Source of the DNA: Hysterangium stoloniferum
Lineage: Eukaryota; Basidiomycota; Agaricomycetes; Hysterangiales; Hysterangiaceae
Length of the DNA: 64,000 nt
Reading direction: 5' to 3'
Assembly (NCBI GenBank): GCA_015178975.1
Contig: WHVD01000083.1
Span: 310,001-374,000, forward strand
The position numbers and the translations under genes were made by a program. This document shows positions 1 to 12,622 of the stretch, piece by piece; the first letter of the stretch is position 1; every line of letters starts with the position of its first letter. Below the pieces are notes generated by a model. That model did no database searches and was not told the origin of the DNA. It saw nothing but the letters and a program-made list of their open reading frames with translations.

Positions 1-843
1 ACTCTGGAAGGACGAAACAGTAGGGGTAGTGGTATCCCCCTGATGAGAGCTTTCATCGGCTCAAAACTGTTACAGTCCATTTCTCCTAGCCACCCTCTAC
101 CAGTAGGTAATCCACTTGAAGATGAACCAACCAGCCTCGGCACAGGAGAAAAATGTGCAATGTGACCTTCGCCATTGCATCTATAGCAATTCTTTGGCTG
201 TCACACATTTGGTGAGTCGACTTTCATTTTCATGGCAATCTGACTCTCATTTTCTTTCCACCCTTTTAGATGGCTTTCTTCTTCTACCAGCACTGTGGAA
301 ATTTCTTCGACAGTAAGTGATCCCACACGCTGCATAAGAGCAGTTACTACCACACCAAATTCCGGAGCCAAACAATAGATGAGGACATCTGGCACATCCT
401 CATCACGTAACTTGACTCCAATCGCTTGAAGCTGTGAAGCCAGAGTCAAAATGCCATGGACATATTCCATCACTGGCTTTTTGACATCATGCTGGTACAT
501 ACATATAGAGCTGGCATTTCAACGAAATCCAATTGGCCCGATTATTTGCCTGATTGATTTTTGCAAGTGCTTGCCATGCCTCTGGTCCAGTGGTGCAATC
601 CCAAATATACGATTGTTGGCTTGATGCAATTGTCAATGCAATTGCTATGTAACCATCCTCTGAATGCTTTGCCCAATCCAAATACTCCTTGCTATTCTCA
701 TCCTTAGGTGCCTTTGTTCCACCATTAACAACACTCCATGATCCAGCACGCCGCAAAACCATTGACAGTGAAAACTTCCATTCGTGGTAGTTATCACCCG
801 AGAGTTTTGGGATACTTGCAAATAAGGCATTGATATTAGACAT
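1..843 (-). pseudogene. Ty1/copia gag fragment, frameshifted
   Basis: This is the 5' part of a copia polyprotein reading leftwards from an ATG at 843. The first open stretch (843-487) has the typical gag N-terminus with a GDNYHEWKFS motif followed by a W-rich segment. A frameshift near 490 moves reading to a second stretch (about 500-201) with a gag helix ending in a charged linker. Further left, in a third frame, a zinc knuckle of the form CX2CX4HX4 is visible around 130-175, but its last Cys is replaced by Ser. The sequence then runs off the window. With at least two frame breaks the copy is dead. It belongs with the primer-binding site and LTR immediately to its right. Confidence 0.8.
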
Positions 844-893
844 ACATAAGATGATGAGATAGTATTAGTGTGACTTTTTAAAGCAACAGGGCA

Positions 894-905
894 GGGCCCA
901 TAACC
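894..905 (-). other. Primer-binding site of the copia fragment (half-tRNA type)
   Basis: On the minus strand this reads GGTTATGGGCCC, directly next to the LTR end. It matches the known Drosophila copia-type site that pairs with an internal fragment of initiator-Met tRNA rather than with the tRNA 3' end. The same 12-mer is found next to the LTR of the copia element at 12.6 kb. Confidence 0.75.
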
Positions 906-1383
906 TGTTCAATGTTGATGTTATAGCGAAAATGGACAAAGTTTATTTATGATGACTAAGCTACTGTAAAGTACAAAATAGCCGAGTGTCAATGACATGC
1001 AATACTATGACTTCTAACAAAACCAGCACTGTAAAACCCACCACCATTGTTGTCAATGACCTCTACACCGCACACACATTAATTGACACAGTATTAGGAC
1101 CTGACCTCGACCTTGACCTCAGCTCTGACCCCGAACCAGATTTTGGACGGTGATTACAACTCCAATCCCTTTTTGACTCACAGTAAAAGATTGGAGGAAC
1201 CTTCAGAAACCCAAGCTCCCTTCACCCCTTCCTGATTTGTCTTATCATTCTTGTGTTTGCTTGATTCAGACTTCTCCCTTGTTGTGTTCCATGTCTGTCT
1301 TGTTGTATGTCTGGTGTCTGGACCACTTCTGGTTCCAAGAATCCATTAAGTACTTACTGGTTTTAAATAATGACTACTGAACA
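906..1383 (-). mobile_element. LTR of the copia fragment
   Basis: The segment starts TGTTCA and ends TGAACA, a perfect 6-bp terminal inverted repeat with TG...CA ends, and its left end abuts the primer-binding site. It is therefore the 5' LTR of the minus-strand copia fragment, about 478 bp long. Part of it (950-1018) recurs at 34443-34508. The far LTR lies outside the window, so the target duplication cannot be checked. Confidence 0.7.
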
Positions 1384-2589
1384 GTTTGCAAGGGTGTAGC
1401 ATATTAGCTGCCAGCCAAGAATTAAATGAAGAATCTTTTATCACCTACTTGCCTGTGACAATCAATTGGAACCATGTGGCCAAGATAGATGTATTATATT
1501 CTTTTGTACATATGTATACACAAGTAAAGTTATACAATTGTGGTTCAAAGGACTATTGTAATCCTGGCCAGCTTATCAACATGATATCATTTCTCCAGAT
1601 CATAATTTTCCCACCCTTGAAAATTACAGTTGCTTACGAAGGATTTTTTCAGTAGCTACTCTATCATCACACCGAGCACCTACGATTACTAAAATATAGA
1701 AACACCCTTTTGTCCTGTCCGTTATCGACCGAGTGAGGCTGCCTTACGACAGCCTTTCAACAATGGCTCCGGACATAGGATGTTGCATATCAATTAATTT
1801 GAAGATTGCTTCCAAGTGTAGGAATCCAGTATAAATCAGGAGAATATCTTTTTCCACTGTAAATTGAGACGAGAACCGAATTAGCAATACTTGAAATCAT
1901 AATTAGGGACGGTCTCAGAGTGAGATGCCTCTTATGAAAGTGAGAGATTTTCATACATACATCAAAAATTGTACATAATTTCTAATGATATTTGAGCATC
2001 ATTTCAAAGTAATTATAAACAAAATGTCTCTCCAGAATTTTTCATATATGAACCGAAAGGATGTTAAGTGGGTGAAAGTGGGGAAAGTGATTTGGATTCG
2101 ACATATTTTCGTGTACAGCACCGTCAAAAATCACGGAGAATTCTGGGAATATTTGAGCATGGATCAATTTCAAACAAAATTATCTCTTCAGAATTACCAC
2201 ACATGACGCGGAAGTATGGAAAGTGAGTGAAAGTACGGAAAGTGTGAAAAAAAGTGAGCGCCGAATGTTACTTTCGTCACCACCCAATCGAGGACTTGAC
2301 GAAAGGGGGAGATGAGAAGCTTTGGCCTGAGGAAGGCTATGCAGCGTAAGCAATGAGCTTGGTAAGCTATAGCGTCTTTGCTTCTACTATACCCTCATGA
2401 GCGTCACAAGATCATGTGGACCATGAGCCTTGCCTACCCTTTGCGTGCTACCTAACATGCATGGTCCTCGACAGTGAAACGTGGTCACCGAGAATCCTGT
2501 GATGGCGACACCTTGAGGAAGTTATTTTGCCTAACTGAGTTTACTTTCTGTTCGATCAGCAACTCGTAACGTGCATTTACCTTTTGTCC
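1384..2589. other. Intergenic stretch with a ~162-bp imperfect tandem duplication
   Basis: I see no gene here. From about 1958 to 2250 a unit containing an ATATTTGAGCAT core and an AAGTG-rich tail occurs twice, about 162 bp apart, with many substitutions and small gaps. The rest is AT-rich, with short open frames in several directions that show no recognisable motif. Confidence 0.5.
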
Positions 2590-5062
2590 ATGTGTTGGGG
2601 ATTCCGGAAGAACCACTGCCAGAGCGACGAGGGATCGACGACGGCGGAAGTGGCCACGGGATTAAAAGAACTTTACTGTGGAGATAATCCAATTGTCGAG
2701 TGGGTGATATGATTGTCGCAAATCTTTTCACAGTGTATATATTGATGACACTTACCTAGTATCGTCGCCATTCATGGACTTGACGGCCATCGTGAGAGGT
2801 CTTGGACCGGTGAAAACGGGAAGCTATGGCTCCGAGATTTCCTTCCAAAGAAGATGCCCTGTTGTCGAATATTGACCTACGGGTACGATGCGAACACCCA
2901 TGGCTGTTCTCAGTTCTCCAGCGAGACGATTGAGGATCATGGTGAGACACTGATATCAAAGCTTGTCCTTCTTCGCCGCGGTTCAAATTCTTTGGTATGT
3001 ACCCGCCATCATCGAATGTGAAGCTAACTGTCCATAACGAATTGCAAAACAGGAACGGGCCATTATTTTCATCGCACATAGTTTGGGAGGAGTCATTCTC
3101 AAATGCGTGTGTGCGTTTAATTATTGTATCCAAAGCCCAGTTTAATCTTCCTCAAAGGCACTTAATTATTCTTGTCATGCGGGGAGCAATATTAATCCTG
3201 ACTACTACAGCATCTCACTATCAACATGGGGCGTCATTTTTCTCGGAACGCCGCACCTTGGAGCTCACATTGCCGAGCTGGCTTCGACGATATTGAAAAT
3301 ATGTAGCTTCGTTCAGAAAGTAAACATGAAGGTGTTGAACGTCCTCGAGCCAAACTCTGTTGTCCTACAGCGACACCTACACCAGTATATCTCTATTAGC
3401 GACTCTTTCGATACCAAATTTTTTTATGAGACTTATGAGACCAAAATCCCGCTGGGTACATCGAAAGTGGTGCGCTTCCCTAACACAAATCAGAAGACTC
3501 AAGTTGTAATCATTTTTAGCTCGTCCCCAAGTCTGCGGCCGTCGTCCCAGGCCTGAAGGGCGAAGCTATATCCATGTCAAAAAATCATATTGGGATGACT
3601 AAGTTCGAGGATGCAGATGACGAGGACTTCAAGACGGTCGCAGAGCATCTGCGTCAGATGGCCAACGAAGGACACACAAAGGTAGCTCGGCGATGGATGA
3701 ACATAAAAAACGGCCGATTGCAAACCCGTTCAGGGATGGGGTAATGTATTTAATTAATTCTGTTCAACACCTTCGCTCACTCTTACTCGATCATTGTAGC
3801 AATTCTCTGCGGCCGGAAGACAGAGGTCAAACGTCAATGTCTGAATCCAAGGAATTTCCAGTGATGCCAGGCGTGCGTTCTTTAAATCATATGTTTCTGC
3901 CTTCCAGTCATAGCTAATCAATGTGATCTGTCACTTCGTTCGGTTGAACTTGGTGCCTGCGTCCATTATTCAGTCCCACGTACCCCCGGCCGCTCCACTC
4001 CTTGATCCCGTCGATACTAATGAGGAAGTCGTCTCAGTCTCACCATGGAATAAATCAGCTTTTAAAAGGTCTGTTTTACCCATTACACCAGTTGGTTAGA
4101 TAAAATAGTAATGGAAGTTCGTTGACGGCAGTCCTGATGTACCACCTTCACCACCTGGCACGCCATCATATTCGCCGAGCCATCGTTCCGACAGCTTACG
4201 CCTGGATGAAAATTTGGACCCACAGACTGTGATTTCTGTGTCCGCCTCCCTGGCTGAGAGTAACGTTGCCAACAATCTTAGAACTAAATGGTCGGGTTAT
4301 ATGGATCGAAACAAGCCGAGTCTCGATGGCGATCCAGTTGGTGATGTATGTACACCTCGACCGCCTCCTGCATTTCCCCATAGTAGTCAGAGCAAGCCTC
4401 TATTACCTGAAACTTCTCTCGAACCTACCAAACCTAGGAAAGGTGAGCATCTCCCAGTTTCACGTTGTAATGACTCACGGCTACTCTCAGAACATCCAAA
4501 TGCAAAAGTAATCAAGGCTGGGCTGTCATGCTCACTTATACCTGATGATCCTGACTACCATGACCCACCGTACGAATCCTGCACATGCCAGCCCCCATCC
4601 ACCGAACCTTCCAGAACCCCGACCCTCATTGCGGGAGCTCCCCCACCGCGCAAGTCTGGCAGGAACAGTCCCAACGTCGCACCTTCTATTGTATACAGTG
4701 CTTCAAAAAGAAAATCATCGGCCACCTCCGATGTGACCATCTCTCACCAGGAGCACACCGTCGAAGATGATCGGTTCGCATTTATAGAGGCTCCACTGGA
4801 CTTTCAGACCACCATGCCGATGGAGGAACTACACCGTGTCGGGTTCCCTCCATCTCGGGCGTCATCCGTGCCGAACTGGAGCACTGACGAGTCCTGCCAC
4901 ACCGGATCCACTGCGTCAACTCCTCGCGCCACCCCTATGGTAGTACAACACCTTTCAAGCGATACCCCAACTTCCGAATTGATTAATGGTCGCATTACTC
5001 TTCCTTTTGCGTTTCACGCTTCGCTGGAGTCAGTATCCGATCCCCTTGGAGACTTGAACTGA
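2590..5062 (+). CDS. Alpha/beta-hydrolase (serine esterase-like) protein with a Ser/Pro-rich tail
   Basis: Multi-exon gene. Exons that keep one frame are 2590-2699, 2760-2994, 3053-3106, 3158-3469 and 3520 onward; introns are 50-60 nt. Later introns are inferred near 3734, 3869, 4069-4131 and possibly 4443-4490. The product starts MCWGFRKN. The domain motifs in order are VDIVAIHGLDGHR, a LTYGYDA motif, the nucleophile elbow IAHSLGG, then VIFLGTPHLG and NHIGMTKF. These mark the hydrolase domain that caps many fungal NLR proteins, but no NACHT follows. Instead there is a disordered-looking Ser/Pro/Thr-rich tail of about 300 residues. It is paralogous to the N-terminus of the receptor gene at 63.8 kb, with introns at matching places. 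After the TGA at 5060-5062 the same frame stays open for 39 more codons to 5182, so the gene may have lost its end. Domain call is firm; tail structure and exact splices are inferred. Confidence 0.75.
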
Positions 5063-5548
5063 TTTCGAAAGTTCGTGAGGAAACTGCGTAACACGGAGGA
5101 ACGAGTTTGTGAAGTTTATTCTAGCTTACAGGGATTGCAATATATAATCTCTGGGTCAGTACAGTACCGATACCAGAGTTGAAGAAATTTCACTCAACAA
5201 GTCCATCCCTGACCACTCTCCATCTACCACAACTACCATATAACTCCAGCGCTGCCCCACTGGAACCCATATCCCATCCCAACCCCAAAAACTTCGAGTG
5301 CTACTCCAATCGCGGAACACCTTGATCCATAGCGCGGCATTCCGAGTAGTATATTCAGCGAGGGCCGCTATATCGTTTCACCTCCCACTACCACTCTACC
5401 TACCAGCGCCTACGGCTCTATTAGTGATAATAGCCAGGTGACCTTGACAACGCGAGGTCACCAGCGTCCACCAGAGCGCCGCTGGGCAGACCACCACCTT
5501 ATCATTCGCCGCAATCAGTTGTCTCCGAAGATTGAACTTTGTCGACAA

Positions 5549-5637
5549 TGTAGAGGGTGGCTAGGGGAAACGGGATAATAACAGCTTCGAGCCGACGAAA
5601 GCTCTCATCAGGGGGATACCGCTACCCCGACCGTTTC
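5549..5637 (+). repeat. ~90-bp copy of copia gag-linker sequence, inverted relative to window start
   Basis: This stretch matches the reverse complement of roughly 11-95 at about 80-85% by eye, sharing AGCTCTCATCAGGGGGATACC-like sequence. At 11-95 it forms the region just after the gag zinc knuckle. The match starts and stops abruptly here, so it looks like a captured scrap of the same copia family. Relative to the other copy it carries a one-base insertion. Confidence 0.6.
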
Positions 5638-6148
5638 ACCTGTCCATAGTCACTGATTAGGAGTCTACTACTGAGCCTGGTCCAAAGGGAGTGATAAGGT
5701 AGTCGATTCGTGCCAACCTACGCGTGCATCGAACTCTGAGAATCTTGGTGACCCAGTGGTGGGTAGTATATGGTTGGGTGGTCAGGGGAGGGAGGCTTCA
5801 ACCCGAGACCAACGGTCACCGAAGCTGACAGGTCGTGTACCGGGGCCAGCAGGTTTCCCTGCTGGATCGGATTTTGTCGGTGTCCATACAGCAAGACGAT
5901 GGTGGACCTTTGGATCCAGTGACTGTTCTTTTATCGCCTAGTTTTTACCACCTGCAGTATATTATGCATGGTGACTTTGAAGGGTCGGACTATTCTAGCA
6001 AAATATACAGAACATATTTTTATTAAGATATTATCGTTCAATTAAATAGCTGATCGCCGCCGTGTATATTTCGAAAACCCCATTGTTAATGTGAGCAACA
6101 CCGACGACCGATGACATACTTGTTGTCAGTACCAGTTGTCATATGTCC

Positions 6149-6162
6149 GGCAACTCTTCCGG
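6149..6162. promoter_or_regulatory. CGG-N8-CCG inverted site upstream of copied esterase exon
   Basis: The site reads CGGCAACTCTTCCG, about 160 bp upstream of the ATG at 6324. The equivalent position of the full esterase gene has CGGCAACGCTTCCG. Inverted CGG triplets at fixed spacing are the usual target shape of Zn2Cys6 regulators. A TATAAATA box at 6288-6295 is also shared. Confidence 0.5.
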
Positions 6163-6323
6163 AGTGTATGAAGGTCCAGATAGATCTGACCGCAGTGGTA
6201 AACAGTCAATTGATCATTCAAATTTTTAGATATAGGATAGGAAGTCGTACAGAAGTGTTCAACGGAGCCGCGGCGCTCAGGAGTGTGTATAAATACAATC
6301 AAAACACTATTTACACTCTTTTA

Positions 6324-6486
6324 ATGGCACAGTATGCATACATGTCTGAACCAGACCCCGAATGGCTTTCTGTATCCTCAAAGTTTGTATATGGCACAAC
6401 AGTTCCAAAAGATATTGCACAATTCCGAAAGGAAGTCAGGCAAGGACACAAGCTTTCAGCCGTGTATTTAGTTGATCAAATATTTT
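6324..6486 (+). pseudogene. Copied first exon of the HSL-type esterase
   Basis: The reading frame from 6324 starts MAQYAYMSEPDPEW and stays alignable for about 45 residues with the start of the esterase at 17860. Its promoter (6140-6323) is also related to that gene's promoter. The frame stops at 6486, or an intron begins near the GTGTATTT after the AAGCTTTCAGCC. I could not find the HGGG-like, GxSxG or C-terminal His motifs in the next 1.5 kb. It is best read as a partial, decayed duplicate, although an expressed short form cannot be excluded. Confidence 0.6.
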
Positions 6487-8167
6487 AGGGTTTCTTAACC
6501 AGTATAACATAGCCTTGTGCTGCCCCAGCGATGCTTGTAGAAGTTCCATACCACCCATAACATGAAAGGACTCATTCGTTCCCCAAGGATTACCAACAAA
6601 ACATCAACCTGATCCCAATACAGACCCAACACCGCCTTAACACACATCATGGTTACCGTTACATTCTCCCCAGAGGAGTTGTAGCGGGGACGGGAAAGGA
6701 GTGGGTGGTATATAATGGCGAGTTCCGAAGAGTAGGTGTGACATTGTTGCTCTACATGATATGCAATCCCTCTGAAATTGAGCAGCTTGAGTCTCAACTA
6801 AAGGCATCAAAATTATCCTAGGTGTTAATGATTCCGGAGGTATAGTTTTTGAGATCTTGACTTCATCTTCTTCGTCCCCCAGACATGTTACCTTGTCTAA
6901 CCTCTGATTGCACCACCTTTGTGTAGTGAAAATATTATTTTTCGAGATGTTAGGGAGTCCTGTTCATACTAAATAAATGGTCACTAACGATTAATATTTC
7001 CAGATGCGGGATATCGAGTTGCCGGCACCATTGGTGAGCCGCTGACCCGTTATACTGGACAGTGGAATGTGATGGAGTCGTCGCAACCTTTATTAATATC
7101 ATATTACCAATACTGGTTTTTTGCTGCCACACTTCCCTTTTGGAAATCACATCCCTTATCTCCGGGGCTGGGACCGACAATAGTTTAGAAGTATTGATGA
7201 CTGGATCAATGAGATGAAGGGAAGAGGGTCAAAGCAGCCAGCCATGATGTGTGTCGCTGTTCTTTGTCCATGCTGTTTATTGGGCATGATGTGGTACAGG
7301 GGATGGGACGGAACAGCGGAACTGGGGGATGGGTCATAAAATTTGCATCCGGAAATAGAGAGCTAGTAAGGGGGCAAACAGCTGTATGAGGGTAGGCTTG
7401 TCCTGCAGAGCACGTAACAAGATAGTACCGAATGTGTCCGTGGAGATACACTTAGAAGACGTGCATTCCTATATCATTGATGTGAAGGTAATAATACCAC
7501 CGCCTCACATCCAAATTTTCACGTGACAAAGGCCCACTTGCAACTCACTGTGAAGGCAGTATTGCGCGGTCCTGGAAAGAATCCTATTTTCAAAAGAGGC
7601 GGAAAGGATGGCGTATTTAAAACCCAAAAACTTATTACTGGATAATCTGGAAGTTTACTGCAGAGAACGACACGAAGTCGCCTTAAGATATGAAATGGCT
7701 AAAATTTTAGTAAGTCCTTCCCATCCCCCACTTATCCCGTTCTGCGTGTTGTATCACTGACGAACTATGATTAGTCCGAAACGCATTCCTGTATTATGTG
7801 CGGCATATCGGATAGAGACATGATAGGAATGACATAGAAAAAGCTCAAGTTGTTAGTCGGGAAGTGCTTAAGAACGGCAAGGGGGTTTAAAATCTGGAAG
7901 ACGCTGCAGCGAGTGAAATTCGCAATTACTAGTGGGAGAAACTGAATACGATGGATGAGCTGAGGGGGGAGGTTGGTTTTGATGGAAGGACTAAATTACA
8001 AGGAGCTAGGGTGAAATATCCGTTTTCTGGGATGCTACGTCAAGTGTGTAGTCTGTCAATGATGTCTGATCTACACCACTCACGTTCCGCAGGGCAATCC
8101 AATACCATATCCCCAGTGGCTCCACTTTGTCACTGGCATTCTAGAAAATTTCCCAGAACCCTGCAGA
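6487..8167. other. No recognisable gene
   Basis: Open frames up to about 100 codons exist on both strands, but none shows a family motif or convincing exon pattern. The stretch separates the copied esterase exon from the copia insertion and may hold eroded remains of that duplicate. Confidence 0.4.
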
Positions 8168-8172
8168 AATAC

Positions 8173-8360
8173 TAAAGATGAATGAGTGTAAAATGAGTTG
8201 TTATTCGTTACGCTAATTTTCGTATATATATATCGTACAGGTGGATAGAGTTTATCCACCTAAGTGGATCGATACATCATAAGCCACATCATAATATGGA
8301 TCACATATTGCATCATATACATGGCTCCACTCGCTCCAGTTCAATGCTCGTATCTCAATA
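8173..8360 (-). repeat. 3' LTR of the copia element
   Basis: 188 bp; matches 12623-12810. Three of the roughly five differences are CpG in the right copy and TpG in this one, as expected from deamination of methylated C. Confidence 0.85.
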
Positions 8361-8543
8361 CTTCTCCTTGAGTGTTGAAGTTCCAATACCTAGTCAGCGC
8401 GTATGATAAGAATGAGTCGACGGTGGTAGCAATTTCGTCAAAATATCTGCAATCATTTCCTTCGTGTGTCAATAGATAAGTTGTATCGTTCTGTTCTCGA
8501 TTAAATGCCGAATAAAGTGATATTTGACTTCAATGTGTTTCAT

Positions 8544-11500
8544 TCATTGTAGAGCATGCCGATTATGAGCAAATGCAATCGTTCCTTGATTATCCTCGAA
8601 AATCATTGTTGGTTCTTCATAAATGATATCCAACTCTTCCAAAAAATGTCGCGTCCACATAACTTTGCGTGCTGCCTCAGATAATGCGTTGTATTCAGCT
8701 TCCATCGAAGACAGGGCTACTGTCGACTGTTTTCTTGAGGACCAAGATACGGCCCTGATCCTAAAAATACAACATATCCTCCAGTCGACTTTCTGTCCTC
8801 TGTATTGCCAGCAAAATCCGCATCCAAGTACACGTGTAAACAAAGTGCTCCTCCTCCCAAACGAAGGTTGCAATCTCGAGTGGTGTATAAGTATTGGAGA
8901 ACTCATTTCGCTAAGTTCCAATGTGCTCTTGCTGGATTTGTCGAATATTGTGATAATTTGTTCACAGAATATGCAATATCAGGATGTGATACCGTGGCAG
9001 CAAACATCAAACTTCCTATGATTTTGCGATACGGGAGTTTTGCCATTTCTTCGCGTTCTTCTTCTGTTTCCGGACATGTAATGGATTGGAAGTCGACTCC
9101 TAGTGCGATAGGGGACCAAACTGGTCTTGAATTCTGTACGTTGAATTTCTTTGCAACGTTTTCGATATATTCCTTTTGCGATATGAATACTGACTTCGAA
9201 TCAGTGTTTCGACGGATACTCGTTCCCAAAATCCAGTGTGTGTCTCCCTCACTTGAAATTCCAAACCGTTCGCTAACTGCCTTTTCGAGATCTAGAAGAT
9301 GCTTTTCATCACCCACAGCTGTCACATTGTCCACCCAAAAAGCGACCATGGCCCAACTTCCATCGTCCCACGTTTTGAAGAATGTAGCGCTGTCGAAGTC
9401 AGAACAGAACCAGGTGAGTTCCTTAACCATAAAATCGTATAACATCTTTCTCCACTCATTGCCTCCTTGTTTCGTGCCATGCAGAGCCTTTAATAACGGT
9501 AATGGTAGGTGCTCCTTTCCAGGTTCTTCAAACCCTTCTGGTTGCCGAACCCAAACCTTCTCCTTCATTGTCCCATGTAAGTATGCTGATTTAACATCGA
9601 ATTGACGAATGGCTGAATTCGTTATTCCTCCCAGTGCCAGTAAAATTTGAAATGTTTCCCATTTCATAACAGGTGCGTACGTCTCGTTGAAATGTAGACC
9701 GGGAATCTGACTGAACCCCTTGACAACAATCCGAACTTTTTGTTTTACCAGTTCACCATTCTTGTACGTTCCGCGACATACGGTTCCCATCTTCAAAATT
9801 CGCATTCCTGGCGGTGGTTCTTCAGGTGGTCCAAACACTTCATGGTCCTGCATATTTTGCCATTCCACCTGTCGCGCCTTGTCCCAGGTGGCTCCTTCTT
9901 CTCCTGGCATATTGAGTGCCTCTTGGATTGTCGGATTACTTCCTATAGTGGAATACATGATGAGTCCATCATCACGTCCAGATTCGTCCTCATCTGCTAA
10001 TATCATGCTTCCAGCTATTTCTCTTATATGTCCGGATCATGACATTCCACATGGGATATCGGGTACATTTGAAACTAGTTGAGATTGATCCGAAGATCTG
10101 CCAACTTCTTTTCCTTTGTCGTCGGCGGGTCTTGGGTGAGGAGGGATTTGTATCGTGAGCCTAGGCTGTGGCTCATTTGGTGTTGCCTCCAATTGTGGTT
10201 CGTTATTTTCCTTTATATCGACAGTACTCCTAAATTGTCCTTCATCTCCATACAGGACTGGCGATGGCAACGTCATTGCGTTTTCGTGAAATATTGCATC
10301 TTGCACCTTCTCGATGCATCTAGACCCAGGGTACCATATCAAATAACCGGTGGAGTATGGTTCGTACCCGACCATATACCCCATTTTAGAATGTGAGTCC
10401 CATTTCTGTCGTTTCTGTCTGGGGATCGCGATGCTGACTGGGCTGCCAAAAATGCGTAAATGGGATAGATCCAGTTTTTCCCCAGTAGCACATCCAATGG
10501 GCATGGTTCCATCATTGGCTCGAGTTGGACTACGGTTTCTCAGGTATGTCATGGTTTTGACGGCTATTGACCAAAGAGGTTTAGGCAATCTTGACGAAAT
10601 CAATATCGATCGAGCCCCCTCGGTAATGGTACGTATCCCTCTTTCCGTGATCCCATTTTGCTGAGGTGTATAAGGGACTGAGGTGAACAGCGATATTCCT
10701 TTGGATAGTAAGTATCTCCTGAACTCCAAATTTATGAACTCAGTTCCATTGTCAGTCATTACTCCTTGGACTTTCACATTGAACTGCATTTCGAGTTTCT
10801 GTATATATTCTCGTATCTTCTGGGTGGCCTTCGATTTACTCGCCAATGTGTCAGTCCATACAACACATGAGTAATCATCGATGATTATTATGAAATACCA
10901 TTTCTTATCGAAGCTCAATGTCTCCATCGGCCTGGCTAGATCCATGTGGATAAGTTCTCCAAGATGCTTCGCTCGAGTTTGGCCAGTTTTGAATGGCGCT
11001 CAATGTTGTTTCCCTTCGATGCAGGCAATGCAGTTGGCCTCATATTCATTGGGATCATCAATCTCAATACCGGATGCGAAGTGCTGAGCCAGGTTCCGGA
11101 TAGCGGCTGTGTGTAGGTGCCCCAACCGCTGATGCCATAGCATCAAATTAGATGGCAGTTTTGTGGCATACGCTACAGGTACGTTTTCCAAATTTGCTTG
11201 CAATTTGCTGTCTGATAAATTTGTGTATCCGCATATTGACGATGATGCAGGAATTGTCCTGAATTGAAATGGATAGACATTCCCTCCTTCGACGGCTTCA
11301 CCTATGGTTCGTCCTTTCATGTCGATGATCCTTGAACCATTTTTATCGAGATTGACTAGGTATCCATCCTTGAACAGCTGTGTGGGATTCAGTAGTCGCA
11401 CCTTGGCTTCAGGTGTCCATTCGACGTTTGGAATTTCCCCTATGAATTCTGGTCCAAAAATTCGACACATTGAGTTTCAACGTTCCAATACCCTTGGCAT

Positions 11501-12561
11501 AAATGTAACCACCATTCACCGTTTGGATCTTTTTTGGCACATTGTATGCGGTGAAGCTGTGTAAGTCCTGTATATTTGGTACGTAGTGTCCTGATGATCC
11601 AGAGTCCAGGTAATGTCGCATTCTTTCCCATGAAGCATGCGGATTCCATTGCTGTAAACATTCCTCGGCTTGAGACTGAGGTTGGTGGGTTTTCAGGTGT
11701 GTTTGCCGGCCCTTTTTCCTGCTTTTGTTGTGCTCTGGATTGATGGAAATTTCTCCTTTTCCTTTTTGGACAGTTTTGCACCCAATGGGATAAATTCCCA
11801 CACTCGTAGCATCCCTGCAAACTCCCATTGTTAGGTCTTCCTCGTCCCGGGTTCCCACATCCACACTGGAATCATCCCCGGGACCTGTATGAGTCACTTT
11901 AGGCACAAAATGCAGAACCGTCTGCAAATCTGGGGCATATTTCCTTTTGAATTTCAATTTGTCGAAGTTTATTGACAATTTCTTCAACAGTATCCTTATC
12001 ATAGTCGATCGTCGTCGACATGATATCGAAGTCCTCCAGGAGTGTGCTCACAAACAGACTAAGGTAATCTGAGTCAGTAATACTGTGTCCTGCCTCTAAC
12101 AGCTTGATTCGAATAGAGTCCATTTGGGCCTTGTATTCAATTATTCCGGTTCCATCGTACCTCATTCGTATGAGTTCGGAAAGTAATGTTACCCGGCTGT
12201 TAGCAAGACGTGTTCCGTAAGTATTTTTCAGTTTATTCCAAGCATCAATGGGATTATCATTGGTCATAATAGCTACCCTTGGTTCGTCTTCTACGCGCAA
12301 CATTATTTTGCTATACGCCCTCTTCTTTTGAAGCACCCAGGCTTCTTCGATGTCCAATTCATCTTTTGTTGGGGCATCCAATTTAGTGCATGCAGGATCT
12401 GCCAATTCTCCAATTACGCCTTTCCACTGGTTCAAGGATTCAAGTACTGTCTTCATACTTGCACTCCATGTAAAATAGTTGTCCTTTCATAGCTTCGGAA
12501 AGACTTGATATGCACTTCCGGTACTCGATTCGTAGTCCTTGATCTTCTCCAAGGTAGACAT
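8544..12561 (-). pseudogene. Copia gag-pol polyprotein, interrupted
   Basis: Reading leftwards from ATG at 12561, gag meets an in-frame TGA near 12490 and continues to about 11900. The zinc knuckle CYECGNLSHWVQNC (11770-11820) is intact, and the protease has LDSGSSGHYVP in another frame. The pre-integrase motif WHQRLGHLH and the paired cysteines lie at 11000-11200. The integrase shows DDYS, TDNGTEF and NGITERG (the D,D,E triad). Reverse transcriptase spans 10006-8903, and its catalytic box reads FWVDN instead of YVDD. RNase H (8921-8544) has the SSMEAEYNAL motif. At least four frame changes or stops separate the pieces, so it is not a working polyprotein. Confidence 0.85.
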
Positions 12562-12610
12562 GATAATAATCTTGAGCGATTCAAAGTTCTGTTACTGATA
12601 AGAAGGGCCG

Positions 12611-12622
12611 GGGCCCATAACC
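12611..12622 (-). other. Copia primer-binding site (half-tRNA type)
   Basis: GGTTATGGGCCC on the minus strand, immediately internal to the 5' LTR. It is identical to the site at 894-905 and to the internal initiator-tRNA-Met priming sequence known from copia. Confidence 0.75.

Noticed and set aside
2756..3133. A 125-codon minus-strand frame
   Set aside because: It overlaps exons on the plus strand that encode clear hydrolase motifs and consistent splice sites.
8623..10396. Plus-strand open frames of 100-266 codons
   Set aside because: Antisense to copia reverse transcriptase and RNase H, whose motifs are all on the minus strand.
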